Assembly: GCF_013114595.1 (NCBI RefSeq) | Contig: NZ_VTXE01000036.1 | Coordinates: 1-48,309 of the forward strand | Reading direction: 5' to 3' | Source: Vibrio sp. 99-8-1 | GTDB lineage: Bacteria > Pseudomonadota > Gammaproteobacteria > Enterobacterales > Vibrionaceae | DNA length: 48,309 nt | Shown here: piece by piece, positions 8,204 through 18,425 of the stretch | Layout of the letters: each line of letters starts with the position of its first letter | Position numbering within the stretch: position 1 is the stretch's first letter | The notes under the pieces: model-generated | Seen by the model: the letters and a program-made list of their open reading frames with translations, nothing else | Database searches by the model: none | Told to the model about the DNA's origin: nothing | Made by a program: the position numbers and the translations under genes

Positions 8204-8871
8204 TGCTGTTCCTTCAACTGAATACCGGAGTTGATGCGCGTATGCAGCAGTGGGGTTTGATAGGGCTTATCCAGCACTTTTCTTAATCGACTCAACTGAA
8301 CTTTAAGGTTGCTAGAGTCGGGATCACCTTCCGGCCAAATCAACGCTTCCAACTCTTTTCTTGGCACCACTCTTGGGCTCTCTTTCGCCAGATAGAGCAA
8401 TAATTGCCAGCCAACAGGCGTCACCTTAATTAAATCCCCTGCTCGGCGTACCTCTTGAGAAGGAATATCGAGTACTAAGTCAGCGATAGTGATCGTCTGT
8501 TGATTTCTTGCACGACTTCGCTTTAACAACGCCTCAATTCGTGCCCACACCACTGGCATTGGACACGGCTTTACAACAAAATCATCTACCCCACTGCGAA
8601 ACCCTGCAAGCTCATCTTCCATGGTATCGTAAGCTGTCATCATTAGTACCGGCGTTTGGATATACGCTTCTCGCAACAGAGAACAGACTTCATAACCGTC
8701 CATCTTTGGCATATTCACATCAAGAATAATCACATCAGCACTCTCTTGTTTTGCCAGCGCCAAACCACTTGAACCGTTATAGGCGAAGTCACACTCCACT
8801 CCTTTTAGTTCAAAGTAATCCGCTAATGCTGCAGAAAACTCACTATCGTCATCAATGATCAATACTTGCAT
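8200..8871 (-). CDS. OmpR-family response regulator of the RND efflux operon
   Basis: A 223-residue regulator with a receiver domain (1-115) and an OmpR/PhoB winged helix (about 128-220). The acidic pocket is DDD (7-9), the phospho-acceptor is Asp51 in ILDVNMPKMDG, the switch threonine is in MMTAYD and the lysine in VVKPCP. The output domain has the VTPVGWQLLLYLAKES and SRLRKVLDKP elements of DNA-binding OmpR proteins. It overlaps the pump gene by 20 bases and the kinase by four, so all are translated from one message. The likely target is the operon's own promoter, which has an 11-bp-phased direct repeat (13122-13138). Confidence 0.92.
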   Translation of the reverse strand: MQVLIIDDDSEFSAALADYFELKGVECDFAYNGSSGLALAKQESADVIILDVNMPKMDGYEVCSLLREAYIQTPVLMMTAYDTMEDELAGFRSGVDDFVVKPCPMPVVWARIEALLKRSRARNQQTITIADLVLDIPSQEVRRAGDLIKVTPVGWQLLLYLAKESPRVVPRKELEALIWPEGDPDSSNLKVQLSRLRKVLDKPYQTPLLHTRINSGIQLKEQQ

Positions 8872-11800
8872 CGTTTAGCCCCAGTTCTTGTTTGCGCTCT
8901 TTAGTCGCGAGCTTATCTTGCACATCCACCACTATCGCCAGCAATACCGGAATCAGTATCAAGGTAATACCGGTTCCAAATAGTTCACCATAGGCTAAAG
9001 AAACAGCCGCAGGAATAAGATATTGCGCTTGTTCCGAAGTCTCTGACATCAACGGATATAAGCCTGCAAATGTCGTTACGGTTGTTAAAAATATCGCCCT
9101 TAATCGAGTGAGTCCAGTTTCAACCAATAACTTGTGCAGTGACGCTTTACTTCGCCCCACCCTGCGCTGTCGATTAAAGCTACTGATTAATACTAGGCTA
9201 TCATTTACGATAACTCCGGCTAACGCCATCATACCGAGAAATGACAACATACTTAATGGGATCCCCAAAGCTGCATGCCCAAGAACGGCACCGACAAAAC
9301 CAAACGGAATCACCGACATGATAACAATAGGTTGAACATAACTCTTCAGTGGTACTGCCAGCAGTGCGTAAATAGCGATCAATGAAATGATCAATGCTTT
9401 CTTGATATTTTCTTTCGATTTTTTGCTCTCTTCCAGCTCACCCGCTTGTTTAATCACTAAGTCAGGCCAACGCAGATGCATTTCTTTAAACGCCGAATGC
9501 GAGAGGTCGTCATATAAATATTCTGCAGACGTTACCCCTTTATCAACCTGAATGGTGATATTGGAATATTGGTTACCATTTTTACGAATAATTTCGCTGC
9601 GCTTATATTCAAAGTTCACATCGGCAATCGCGTTAAGAGGAAAAGCCTGCCCTTTATGGTTTCGTATCTGTACCAGGTTTAGATCCAGTAAAGAGTCACG
9701 AAACTTCTTAGGAAAACGAATTTCCACACGAACTTCTTCATTACCTCGTTGCATTCTCTGCACCTCTAAACCACCAAATTTATTGCTAAGTTGATCGGAT
9801 AGATTCCGCTGGGTTAACCCCAACTGCTTTGCGTGCTCTTTAAGAGTGAAGCTAAGTTGAGGCACGGTACTTTTTAAGTTGTCTCGTACACCTAGCACAC
9901 CATATTGTTGTTTAATTTGCTCAATCAGATATGTTTTCGCTCTCTGTAACACGTCACTATCACTATGAATAAGCACGAGTTGCATGTTAGGCGTGGTGCT
10001 CCCCTCCGAGGTGCCGAAATTCACATTCCACGCGGCAGGAATGTCTCCCACTAGAGTCCGCCAACGATTAACCACCGCTTTTGGCCCTAACGTTCTCGTC
10101 TCTTGTGGCAGCAACTCCGCTTCCACCGAAATGGTTTCATCACTGACGATTATCAATAGTTTTTCTATTAATGACTGACCAGCTTCGTTGTTTATCGTTT
10201 CAGCGGCACTGCGAATCAGCTCGGCATTTTTCTCCACCAGCTCAAGAGGAGTATTGGCATGATGGGCGATATTAATAGAGACAAAATCGCCGGGAACCTC
10301 AGGGAAGAACACCGTTCTTACCACATTCTTTTGTACTAAGGTAAAGCTGCCAATTAATACGGCAATGAAAAGCACAATAACAGAGTATCTATGCTTAATT
10401 GACCAAGAAAGTACCGGAGCATAAATCCGTTTTCCAAACGCCTCTAGCGTGTTATTAGCGACACGCTGAACTCTGTTCTGCTCTCCCACCCGGGTATGCG
10501 CTAAATGAGCCGGTAAGATCAGTTTGGATTCAACTAATGACATAAATAGAGCGGCGATCACCACCCATGCAAAACCTGAAAACAGTTTGCCCCACTCACT
10601 GCTTATTTGAGTCATTGGCATAAAGGCAGCAATGGTAGTTGCGATACCAAATATCGTTGGTATGGCAACAATTTTCACGCCTTGTTCGGTGGATTGAATC
10701 GCAGTAAGGCCGCTCTTCTTCGCCTTCATTCTGTTTGAATAAACGCTCTCTCCTACTACGACAGCATCATCAACCAAGATGCCCAACACCAATATAAAAC
10801 CAAAGGTGGTGATTTCATTGAAGGTATAGTTGAGGAATCTTTCTCCCATAAAAACAAATGTTCCAGCAATGGCGACAGGCAAGCCAGCAGCCACCCAAAG
10901 AGCCAATTTGGTATCAAGAAACAGTGCCAAGAGCAGGCTAACCAGTAATACCCCTTGCAGCGCATTGCTTTTTAACAAATCCAACCGCTGATCAATATAG
11001 CGACTGGTATCTGCCCATACGGTGACTTTAATATCATCAGGTAGCTGGGGCTGAATCTTTGCTAGCACCGCACTAACTTCTTCACTTATCTCTTTAACAT
11101 CACTCTTATCTCCAGCCATGACTTCTATGCCCAAAGCTGGTTTGCCATTAAAACGAACTTTTACTTCATGTTCGGCATAGTTATCTACGGATTTTAGAAC
11201 ATCTTTTATTCGAACGGCGTAACCATTCTCGGTGGTTTTAATAATGACATCTTCATAATCTTTGGCGTAGTAACCTTGTTGATCGGCACTTAGAGTTAGG
11301 TTGCCGGATTGTAATTTTAACAAGCCACTTTTACCGGTAATGGAGAAGCGATTTACCGCTTCAGATAGATCCGCAAGAGTGAGTGCGTAAGCTTTGAGAG
11401 CAAAAGGGTCAACTTCTAGTGTGACTCGGCTATGCTCTTCCCCCCAACTTTTCACCTTGCTGATACTCGGCTGAGAGAGAAGGCGTTTCTTCACCTGTTT
11501 TAATACTCGTTGTCGAGTATTAATATCTTCGCCACCATAAACTTGAACGATCAAAGCAGAGAATTTAAAGGCTTCCTGCTCTATCACCGCTTTCTCTGCT
11601 GCGGAAGGCCAGTTTTCAATCGCATCCAATTTTTGACGAATAGCGACGGTCAGTTTGTCTAGTGGGTAGTTGTCGGTTCTCACGACTTGAACATAACTAT
11701 TTGAACGACTCGAAGAGGAAAAAATGTCTTTTACCCCATTAATGCCTTCCAGTGCCCTTTCTATCTTTGACGTTAAACCTTGATCAACCTGCTCCGCTGT

Positions 11801-11956
11801 TCTGCCAGAGAAATAGGTAGAGATACTGATGCTATTTGCTGGAAGCTTAGGAAATGCCTCCGACCTTAATCCTGTTAACGTCAAATAGCCGGATACCAGT
11901 ATCATCACCATTAGCAAATTGGCAGCCACTGGGTTTCTCAAGAACCAACTCATCAT
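8852..11956 (-). CDS. RND family efflux pump inner-membrane transporter
   Basis: A 1034-residue AcrB/MexB-type proton-driven transporter. The topology is the duplicated RND plan: TM1 at 11-31, a large periplasmic loop, TM2-6 from about 333, a second loop, and TM8-12 from about 850. The proton-relay pair Asp396-Asp397 is in GILVDDAVVVGES of TM4, and the ...AGVIVNDSLVLI motif marks TM10. The N-terminus (WFLRNPVAANLL) resembles the group found with MexF-like or uncharacterised HAE-1 family pumps; substrates cannot be read from sequence. It starts inside the adaptor stop codon (ATGA overlap) and overlaps the regulator gene. No outer-membrane channel gene is nearby, so a TolC encoded elsewhere would complete the pump. 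Confidence 0.93.
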   Translation of the reverse strand: MMSWFLRNPVAANLLMVMILVSGYLTLTGLRSEAFPKLPANSISISTYFSGRTAEQVDQGLTSKIERALEGINGVKDIFSSSSRSNSYVQVVRTDNYPLDKLTVAIRQKLDAIENWPSAAEKAVIEQEAFKFSALIVQVYGGEDINTRQRVLKQVKKRLLSQPSISKVKSWGEEHSRVTLEVDPFALKAYALTLADLSEAVNRFSITGKSGLLKLQSGNLTLSADQQGYYAKDYEDVIIKTTENGYAVRIKDVLKSVDNYAEHEVKVRFNGKPALGIEVMAGDKSDVKEISEEVSAVLAKIQPQLPDDIKVTVWADTSRYIDQRLDLLKSNALQGVLLVSLLLALFLDTKLALWVAAGLPVAIAGTFVFMGERFLNYTFNEITTFGFILVLGILVDDAVVVGESVYSNRMKAKKSGLTAIQSTEQGVKIVAIPTIFGIATTIAAFMPMTQISSEWGKLFSGFAWVVIAALFMSLVESKLILPAHLAHTRVGEQNRVQRVANNTLEAFGKRIYAPVLSWSIKHRYSVIVLFIAVLIGSFTLVQKNVVRTVFFPEVPGDFVSINIAHHANTPLELVEKNAELIRSAAETINNEAGQSLIEKLLIIVSDETISVEAELLPQETRTLGPKAVVNRWRTLVGDIPAAWNVNFGTSEGSTTPNMQLVLIHSDSDVLQRAKTYLIEQIKQQYGVLGVRDNLKSTVPQLSFTLKEHAKQLGLTQRNLSDQLSNKFGGLEVQRMQRGNEEVRVEIRFPKKFRDSLLDLNLVQIRNHKGQAFPLNAIADVNFEYKRSEIIRKNGNQYSNITIQVDKGVTSAEYLYDDLSHSAFKEMHLRWPDLVIKQAGELEESKKSKENIKKALIISLIAIYALLAVPLKSYVQPIVIMSVIPFGFVGAVLGHAALGIPLSMLSFLGMMALAGVIVNDSLVLISSFNRQRRVGRSKASLHKLLVETGLTRLRAIFLTTVTTFAGLYPLMSETSEQAQYLIPAAVSLAYGELFGTGITLILIPVLLAIVVDVQDKLATKERKQELGLNDASIDH

Positions 11957-13068
11957 AGTGCAGCTCCTTCGATAGCATCTACTCTTGCGCCTACTTTCAA
12001 GCCATCATGACTGTATTTCACGACTCTTAGTGACGAGTTCTTGGTCGCGGTGACATAGATGCTACTGTCGTTCGCGCTCAGTATTTGTGGCTTCCAATTG
12101 CCGAGTCTGTTTTGCTCATCAACGTACCAAACCAGACCCGATGGACTCATCGCTGTTTTAGGTATTTGTACCGCGTCAGATCGTCGCTTTCCTTGTAGAG
12201 TGACTTCAACAAACATCCCCGGTAAACCGTCGCTAAGCTCTAAGTAGATAAACCGCTGTCGGCTAAGAGGATCAATAAAGCCCGCTTTTCGGATACCTGT
12301 TACTTTTATGATCGGTTGCTGTTGAGTGTTAGCCGATACAGCCTTAACTTGAATGTCATCAATAATTAAACGCTCCGGCAGAACTTGCCACTGCTTCTCA
12401 GTCAGTGCCACCGCCACTTCACGGACACCAGCGTTAAATAACGTTAATAACGCTTGTCCGTTTTGAATCGCTTCGCCGGGATCAATACTACGCTTTGCAA
12501 CGATAGCGTCATAAGGGGCATACACTTTGGTAAATGATAGTTGCAGTTTTTTGTTCGCTAGGTTTGCCTGTGCCGCTGCGACATCCGCTTTCGCCTGCGC
12601 AACCTGTGGTTCTTTAAACACGATGGAAGAGGTTGGTTTTCCCTTGTTGCCTGCTAATTTCCAGCCCCGTTTTGCTGCCGCCATTTTACTCTCTGCGATA
12701 GCTAGCGCGGCCTGCGCTTGTAGCAAACGTGCCTTCGCTTCTTCGACGCTCAATTGATAGCGAGAAGGCTCAAATGAAGCAAGAAGCTCCCCTTTTTTAA
12801 CCTTGTTTCCTTGCTCCAGACGAGAGTCAATAAAGTCAACTCGGCCTTGAACTTGAGCAACAATATCGGTTTGCCATTTCGCTTTCACTTCGGAATAAAG
12901 GGTCATTTTTTTTCTTGCGGTAACTAATGAGGCCTCCACCACTTCAGTTGTGGGCAGAACCCGAGCTTTACTCTCTCCTTCCTGCCACTCCACTGGAGAG
13001 GTAAACCAGAGATAACTCGCCGACAACACCAACGAGGCGACGATAAAAACAATCACTTTTTGCTTCAT
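11953..13068 (-). CDS. RND efflux periplasmic adaptor (membrane fusion protein)
   Basis: A 371-residue HlyD/AcrA-type adaptor joining the RND pump to an outer-membrane channel. An N-terminal signal anchor (about residues 4-22) has no lipobox cysteine. The lipoyl half-motif IVAQVQGRVDFIDSRLEQGNKVKKG is at about 70-94. A coiled-coil hairpin rich in Ala/Lys/Gln follows (about 110-172), then the second lipoyl half VYAPYDAIVAKRSIDPGEAI and beta-barrel domains. It is first in the four-gene operon and overlaps the pump by four bases. The ribosome site AAGG lies seven bases before the ATG. Confidence 0.92.
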   Translation of the reverse strand: MKQKVIVFIVASLVLSASYLWFTSPVEWQEGESKARVLPTTEVVEASLVTARKKMTLYSEVKAKWQTDIVAQVQGRVDFIDSRLEQGNKVKKGELLASFEPSRYQLSVEEAKARLLQAQAALAIAESKMAAAKRGWKLAGNKGKPTSSIVFKEPQVAQAKADVAAAQANLANKKLQLSFTKVYAPYDAIVAKRSIDPGEAIQNGQALLTLFNAGVREVAVALTEKQWQVLPERLIIDDIQVKAVSANTQQQPIIKVTGIRKAGFIDPLSRQRFIYLELSDGLPGMFVEVTLQGKRRSDAVQIPKTAMSPSGLVWYVDEQNRLGNWKPQILSANDSSIYVTATKNSSLRVVKYSHDGLKVGARVDAIEGAAL

Positions 13069-13106
13069 TTATAGACCTTAACCGTTCCTACTAGATTGGC
13101 GAAAAG

Positions 13107-13139
13107 TCTATATCAATGGGAGTAAACATCACGTTAACG
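13107..13139 (-). promoter_or_regulatory. Candidate efflux operon promoter with response-regulator direct repeat
   Basis: On the minus strand GTTAAC (13138-13133) and GTTTAC (13127-13122) are in direct repeat with an 11-base period, the spacing bound by OmpR-family dimers. TATAGA (13112-13107) is a plausible -10. The matching -35 position (13135-13130, AACGTG) is a poor sigma-70 hexamer and falls within the repeat. That is the layout of an activator-dependent promoter. Assignment is inferred. Confidence 0.45.
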
Positions 13140-13216
13140 AGGGGCTTTGGCTATGGTAGAGAAGAGAGCTACAGCAGATAAAACGCGGCAACCAAGACAA
13201 ATAAAGAGTGGCAGAG

Positions 13217-13245
13217 AAAAACGCCAGTGCGATTGCACTGGCGTT
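13217..13245 (-). terminator. Terminator of smtA-mukFEB
   Basis: AACGCCAGTGC (13220-13230) pairs with GCACTGGCGTT (13235-13245) around GATT. Read leftward the stem runs into TTTT CTCTG. It lies about 50 bases past the mukB stop and before the efflux operon promoter, separating the two leftward units. Confidence 0.85.
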
Positions 13246-13296
13246 GTAATTACAGTCTATTCAGACAAAACTCTCTGAGCTAGCCGCAAAAATAAG

Positions 13297-16200
13297 TTAA
13301 GCTGCGTGGTTATCATGCTCAACGGCTTGTCCAAATCCCCTCAAACCAACAACATGAACATGTTCATGGTCTTTAAAGATTTTACGAACCAGTTTATAGG
13401 TGGTTCCTTTCTCAGGGCTAATATTTTCTGGAGCCGCAATCAATAACTGCATATCAAGACGATCACACAACTCAAACAGGGTAGAAATAGATTTACTATC
13501 TAGTCGTGCAGCTTCATCCAGAAACAGCAGACGACACGGAATAATATCTTTACTTCTTAAACGACGAGACTCTTCTTCCCAGCTTTGAGTGACCATCAGC
13601 AAAATGGATTGTCCGGTTCCTATCGCTTCACCAGTAGAGAGAGCACCTGACTCAGCTTGTAACCAACCATCGGTACCACGATTGACTTCAACGCTTAACT
13701 CTAGGTAGTTACGATAATCTAATAGCTCCTCACCCAAAAGTTGTGGCGAACGCTGTCCCATATCGATATGAGGGTTCACCCGCTTAAACATTTTCGCCAT
13801 GGCTTCAGAGAACGTAAGACGGTGGCTCTCAAACAGATCTTTATGCTGTTGTTGTTGCTGTTCTAAGCTAGTTAACAATATCTGGTGGCTTTCACGAATA
13901 TTGACATTCAGACGAACCCCTTTCACTTGACCAAAGTTAATATTAGATAAGCCTTGGTTTAGCATTCTTATTCGATTCTGCTCTCTGACAATGGTCTTCT
14001 TAATGATATTGGCAACGGATTCAGAACTGATGGAGAGACGGCTCTCTCGCTGAGATAACTCTTCAGCCAAACGTGCTAACTCTATCTCCATCTCCTCAAT
14101 CGCTTCTACCGGATCATCAGTATGGATAATGTCTTGTCGAATACGCTCTTTTAGATGTTGATATACCGCAATGTAGAACATCACTTTGCGTTCAGGGTAA
14201 GCACTGTCCTCTGACAGCCTCAATGCATCTCTTAAAGATTCATTGTCCGCAACCGCGAGTCGTAAGGCACCAAGAGATTTATCAGACATGGATCTTAACT
14301 CTCCTGCTGACTTATACGCGAGTTCACGACGGTAAAGTCGCCTTTGAACATCATTCTCTTTAGCAAGATGAAGCACGTTGCACCAACCCGACTTAGCGAC
14401 AACAACCAATGAACGTAACTCAACATATGCTTTCTCTGTCTTGTTCCGCTTTTTCATTAAACTTTTAATGGTAAACTCTATCGCGGTAGCATCTTTACCC
14501 AGTTGGGCGATTTCCTGTCTTGACGCTTGTAGCTGTTCAGTTAGTAGCTGTTTATTTTCACTGGCTCTCTGCTCCGTACCATGCTCAACAGCAACACCAA
14601 ACTCGTTAAACTCGTTTAAAAACTCGCTGACGGTTTCTGACTTAGCTTGATAGGCACTCTTTAATGAGACAAACACTTGGTTATACTGACTGGCTTGATG
14701 ACGAATAGACTTAGCCGATTCTCGGTATTTGCTTCTCAGTAGTTCTGCTTCTGCCAGTTTTTTGGTGAGCTGTTCGCTTAATTCACTGCTGGTCTCTAAC
14801 ATATTGGCTGAGTCAGAGTAGCTAAAATGGCTGCTACGTTTACACACATCTTCGATAGCAAAAATCTGTGCTTTAACCTGTTTTAACTCATCTTCTAGTT
14901 GTTGATAGTTGGAATCCAAGCCATCCAACTGACCTGGGTCAACTTCAAGTGAAGCTATAAGCGGCTTAAGATCTAAAATCGACCTTTTATGCTGAGTGAT
15001 AAAACCTCTGCTTTGCTGCAAACTGGCTAACTTCTCTTCATTTTCAGAATAGCTAATCGACAACGCTTGATTAGCCAGCATGGCATATATTGGCTGAACA
15101 GCGGCCAAAAGATGTAACGCTTGCTTGTCTAACGACATCTGTGAAACAAGCTGTTTCTCTTGCTGTTCAATTTCAGCTAACTGTCGAGTAAATTGCTTCT
15201 TGTCATTGCTACGGTCGTAACGCGCTTTGTCTGGATCTTGCTCAAAAGCGATTTGAATATGATTTTCTACAAACTGGCTAAAGCCAAGATACAAACGCGA
15301 AAGCTTTTGCGCATCAAACGCCACACTTGCATGCTGTTCTACAATTTCCGCTCGTTCGTCACGTAGCTGTTGTACGCGTTGCTCTCGCGCAGCACGACCA
15401 AAAAGAGACATTTCAGGAATGCGTGAATAGCGCATCTGCCTATCACTAAACTGAACACATACCGCCCCTTGCAGCTCTTCTACCGCAAAAGAGGTATCAT
15501 CAAATGCATCAGGCTCTCCTTGAATAATATAAATATCTTCAGGGCAATCGGTGACAGACAGCAACTTGCTTTTGATATCCGTTAAATCCGGTACCACAAT
15601 CGCGTGGCGCGCAGGCCCGTACATAGCACTAAAATAGGGCGCGTCTTCTACAGCAATATCATCATAAATTTCCGATAACAGTACCCCACCAATCGTCTCT
15701 GCAATCTCTTTGAGTCTGGCGTCATCTGAGTTCCCCGGCAACGCCAGCTTTTCAATTTCTGCATCGATTCTGTCTCGTTGAGCCGCCAATTGATCCTTTC
15801 GTTGGACTTGTGTCGTTTCCTGTTCCATCAGCTTTTGCATCTGTTGCAATACGACATGGCTGGAGGTTAATGCTAGTCCGCTCTGCTCTTCTAGTTTTAA
15901 CCTAGCACTGTTCGCCTCTATCCACCGAGGTGCGATAGAAACCAAACGATCAATCTCTTCATCAATCTGGTTAATGTTTCGAGTTAACTCGGCCTTATTG
16001 TCTCTAAGGCGCTGATGGGTCTGTTGCGCTTTCTCTAATGAATGTTGATGTTGACTATTTTGTTGTTCAACCACATCACTGTTTGTTAACTCAATCTCCG
16101 TGAGAGAGTGATATTTCTCACACAGCCGTTTGGCGTTGACTTGCTTTTCAATGTCACTTTTTAGTTGCTGTTGAATCGCTCTCCAGCCAGACTCATTCTC

Positions 16201-17736
16201 CAACTCAGCTTCCATTTTGTTAAGCTTGCCTAACCACTCTTTTGCAATATCAGCGGCATTATCACGGCTGGCGTCACCTTGGATTGAGCAAAGCAACTCA
16301 TAGCCTTTTTCAAATTTTTCCGATTGAGCAGAGGCAACATCAAGCTTATGTTTTACTTCAAGTAACAGCGCCGTTTTACTCTGTTCTAGCTGTTTGTAAT
16401 GGGCTAAATGAGTTTTCGCATTTGCAGCCTCTAGCTGCGGCTCTTCTGTTAATTGAATAGCCTTGGTTAATGCTTCCATCGCTTGTTGATATTGAAGAGC
16501 ACGTGTCTGCTGAACATCTAACGCTTGCTGGTAATCCGCAAGTTGCGACTGCAAACTATCCACATCGTTTTCCGCCAGCAGCATCTGCTCTTCAATCTGT
16601 TCAACTTGCTCATTGACCTCTTCTACAACTAACGCTTGTTCTTGTACCTTCTCACTTAACTGTTCTAAATCCTGTTGATACTTATCGATTTTCTCTTTTT
16701 GTCGAATGGCATTTTGTACGAGTTGTAAAAACTCAGATGCTGATTGCTGCTCTTGCTCTAAAGTGGACTCTTTCTCGACCCATTTCTCTAACGACAGCTC
16801 TATCTGATTAAAGTTGTTGTTCTGTTCAATGATCTGCTTTTTGGTCGAAAATAGCTCACCGCGTAGCGACAGAATCTGGTCAATATTGTTTTTTCTGTCA
16901 TTGGCATTACGCATATAATCAGAAGCAACATAGTTGGTAGATTCGGTAATTAAATGCTTAAACAGATCACGATCTGCTTGGGTAGTTTTGATGGCTTCTA
17001 ATGTTAAGCGATTCTCACGAAGTGCCGACTCCATGTCTTGAAATGCTTTTTTAACGCCACCGTTTTGAGGCAATAAATAGTCGCGCAGAGATCGGGTGAT
17101 CGCACTTGAAATGCCCCCATACAGAGACGCTTCAATAAGACGATAAAACTTAGAGCGATCGCCACTGTTACGAAGTTTCTTAGGTAAAACACCCATATCA
17201 AACATCTGCGAGTGATACTCAGCAACCGAATTAAAGGCTTTGAAGCTCACCTGATCCAAAGTGCTGATATGCTGTTTTATCTCAGGTAACGCTTTCACTC
17301 TTGCTTGTGATCCTGACAGCGACTCTATCAGAATGTCCGTTGGCCGAATGTCTTTATCCAGCCCTTGAATAACAAATGGTTTTATATCGACTTTCTTATC
17401 TCTTCCTGCGACCTGCTGCAACTTAACACCAAACAAAATACGTTGCTGGCGCGAGTTAACAATGTCTAACACAGAAAAACAGACACCTGGTTGCAACTTA
17501 CCAAACAGACCTTTGTCTTTTGATGCTTGCGAGCTCCCAGCTTCGGTAGTATTTCTAAAATGCAGTAAACTTTGATCTGGAATTAAAGCGGTAATAAATG
17601 CCGCCATAGTGGTGGATTTTCCAGCACCATTGCCTCCAGATAAGGTTGTCACTAAGTTATCAATATCAAATGTTCTAGCAAAAAAACCATTCCAGTTAAT
17701 CATGGTTAACGATTGATATTTACCTCTTTCAATCAT
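13297..17736 (-). CDS. mukB: Chromosome partition protein MukB
   Basis: SMC-like ATPase of the MukBEF condensin, 1479 residues against 1486 in E. coli. The N-terminal head begins MIERGKYQSLTMINWNGFF, with Walker A GGNGAGKST at 34-42. Long coiled-coil arms fill about 290-650 and 850-1150 around a hinge (about 660-770). The C-terminal head has the signature LSTGEAIGTGQSIL and Walker B RLLFLDEAARLD. It works as a dimer with MukE and MukF to organise and segregate the chromosome. Its start overlaps the mukE stop (ATGA), giving translational coupling; a terminator follows. Confidence 0.98.
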   Translation of the reverse strand: MIERGKYQSLTMINWNGFFARTFDIDNLVTTLSGGNGAGKSTTMAAFITALIPDQSLLHFRNTTEAGSSQASKDKGLFGKLQPGVCFSVLDIVNSRQQRILFGVKLQQVAGRDKKVDIKPFVIQGLDKDIRPTDILIESLSGSQARVKALPEIKQHISTLDQVSFKAFNSVAEYHSQMFDMGVLPKKLRNSGDRSKFYRLIEASLYGGISSAITRSLRDYLLPQNGGVKKAFQDMESALRENRLTLEAIKTTQADRDLFKHLITESTNYVASDYMRNANDRKNNIDQILSLRGELFSTKKQIIEQNNNFNQIELSLEKWVEKESTLEQEQQSASEFLQLVQNAIRQKEKIDKYQQDLEQLSEKVQEQALVVEEVNEQVEQIEEQMLLAENDVDSLQSQLADYQQALDVQQTRALQYQQAMEALTKAIQLTEEPQLEAANAKTHLAHYKQLEQSKTALLLEVKHKLDVASAQSEKFEKGYELLCSIQGDASRDNAADIAKEWLGKLNKMEAELENESGWRAIQQQLKSDIEKQVNAKRLCEKYHSLTEIELTNSDVVEQQNSQHQHSLEKAQQTHQRLRDNKAELTRNINQIDEEIDRLVSIAPRWIEANSARLKLEEQSGLALTSSHVVLQQMQKLMEQETTQVQRKDQLAAQRDRIDAEIEKLALPGNSDDARLKEIAETIGGVLLSEIYDDIAVEDAPYFSAMYGPARHAIVVPDLTDIKSKLLSVTDCPEDIYIIQGEPDAFDDTSFAVEELQGAVCVQFSDRQMRYSRIPEMSLFGRAAREQRVQQLRDERAEIVEQHASVAFDAQKLSRLYLGFSQFVENHIQIAFEQDPDKARYDRSNDKKQFTRQLAEIEQQEKQLVSQMSLDKQALHLLAAVQPIYAMLANQALSISYSENEEKLASLQQSRGFITQHKRSILDLKPLIASLEVDPGQLDGLDSNYQQLEDELKQVKAQIFAIEDVCKRSSHFSYSDSANMLETSSELSEQLTKKLAEAELLRSKYRESAKSIRHQASQYNQVFVSLKSAYQAKSETVSEFLNEFNEFGVAVEHGTEQRASENKQLLTEQLQASRQEIAQLGKDATAIEFTIKSLMKKRNKTEKAYVELRSLVVVAKSGWCNVLHLAKENDVQRRLYRRELAYKSAGELRSMSDKSLGALRLAVADNESLRDALRLSEDSAYPERKVMFYIAVYQHLKERIRQDIIHTDDPVEAIEEMEIELARLAEELSQRESRLSISSESVANIIKKTIVREQNRIRMLNQGLSNINFGQVKGVRLNVNIRESHQILLTSLEQQQQQHKDLFESHRLTFSEAMAKMFKRVNPHIDMGQRSPQLLGEELLDYRNYLELSVEVNRGTDGWLQAESGALSTGEAIGTGQSILLMVTQSWEEESRRLRSKDIIPCRLLFLDEAARLDSKSISTLFELCDRLDMQLLIAAPENISPEKGTTYKLVRKIFKDHEHVHVVGLRGFGQAVEHDNHAA

Positions 17737-18425
17737 GCTAGCGCCTCATCTGTATCACTTGGTTGTTCAGGTTGTTTTTCAACTTTTTTTTCAACAACGG
17801 CTTCGCCATCTTTAATTAATCTTATTTGTGCTTGTTGCAGATCATCCCCTAAACGTGCATCTGCGCCAAAGCGGAATACGGCGTCACTGATAATAAATTT
17901 TCCTTCTTCACCCATTGAGTGAACCATGCCAATTTTCTTTAATCGTCTTAATGACGTTCTCACCTTTTCAAACAGTTTTTCTCTGTCCAAGTCAGAGCCT
18001 GTCGCTCTGTTAGTCACTAACTTTATAAGTTTTTTCTCGTCGCTTAATGACAACAACTCTTCATAGAGATCGTGATGGCTAAAAATGCCTTCATTGGCAA
18101 GGCGTTCTGGGCTTAAATAGAGATAACACAACACTTTACCCACCAACATGTCGAGTTCCGTTAATACACTTCGTCCTATTAATGAAGCGTTACGAGGCCT
18201 TAAATAGAAGAAGCCTTCTGGCGCTTTAACCAGTTCCGTATTGTAACGCTGGTAAAATCCAACCAGTTCCGATTCAAAATCGGTCAATAGTGAGTGATTA
18301 TCTAAATCATCACTAGAAATATGCCTTCCTGCTCTTAACGCACTATCAAGCGTCGGAAAAAGAGGGTTAGAAATTACTTTTGCCAGTTTCACTGACATGT
18401 ATTCATCAAAATCTGTCGATGACAT
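17733..18425 (-). CDS. mukE: Chromosome partition protein MukE
   Basis: Winged-helix accessory subunit (KITE-type) of MukBEF, 230 residues from the ATG at 18425. That start is chosen because MSSTDFDEYMSVKLAK lines up with the E. coli MukE N-terminus and AAAGG lies upstream; an in-frame TTG at 18446 would add seven residues. Conserved stretches include NPLFPTLDSALRAGRHI, APEGFFYLRPR and LCYLYLSPERLANEGIF. The acidic tail is like that of other MukE proteins. The gene overlaps mukF by 20 bases and mukB by four. Confidence 0.96.
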   Translation of the reverse strand: MSSTDFDEYMSVKLAKVISNPLFPTLDSALRAGRHISSDDLDNHSLLTDFESELVGFYQRYNTELVKAPEGFFYLRPRNASLIGRSVLTELDMLVGKVLCYLYLSPERLANEGIFSHHDLYEELLSLSDEKKLIKLVTNRATGSDLDREKLFEKVRTSLRRLKKIGMVHSMGEEGKFIISDAVFRFGADARLGDDLQQAQIRLIKDGEAVVEKKVEKQPEQPSDTDEALA

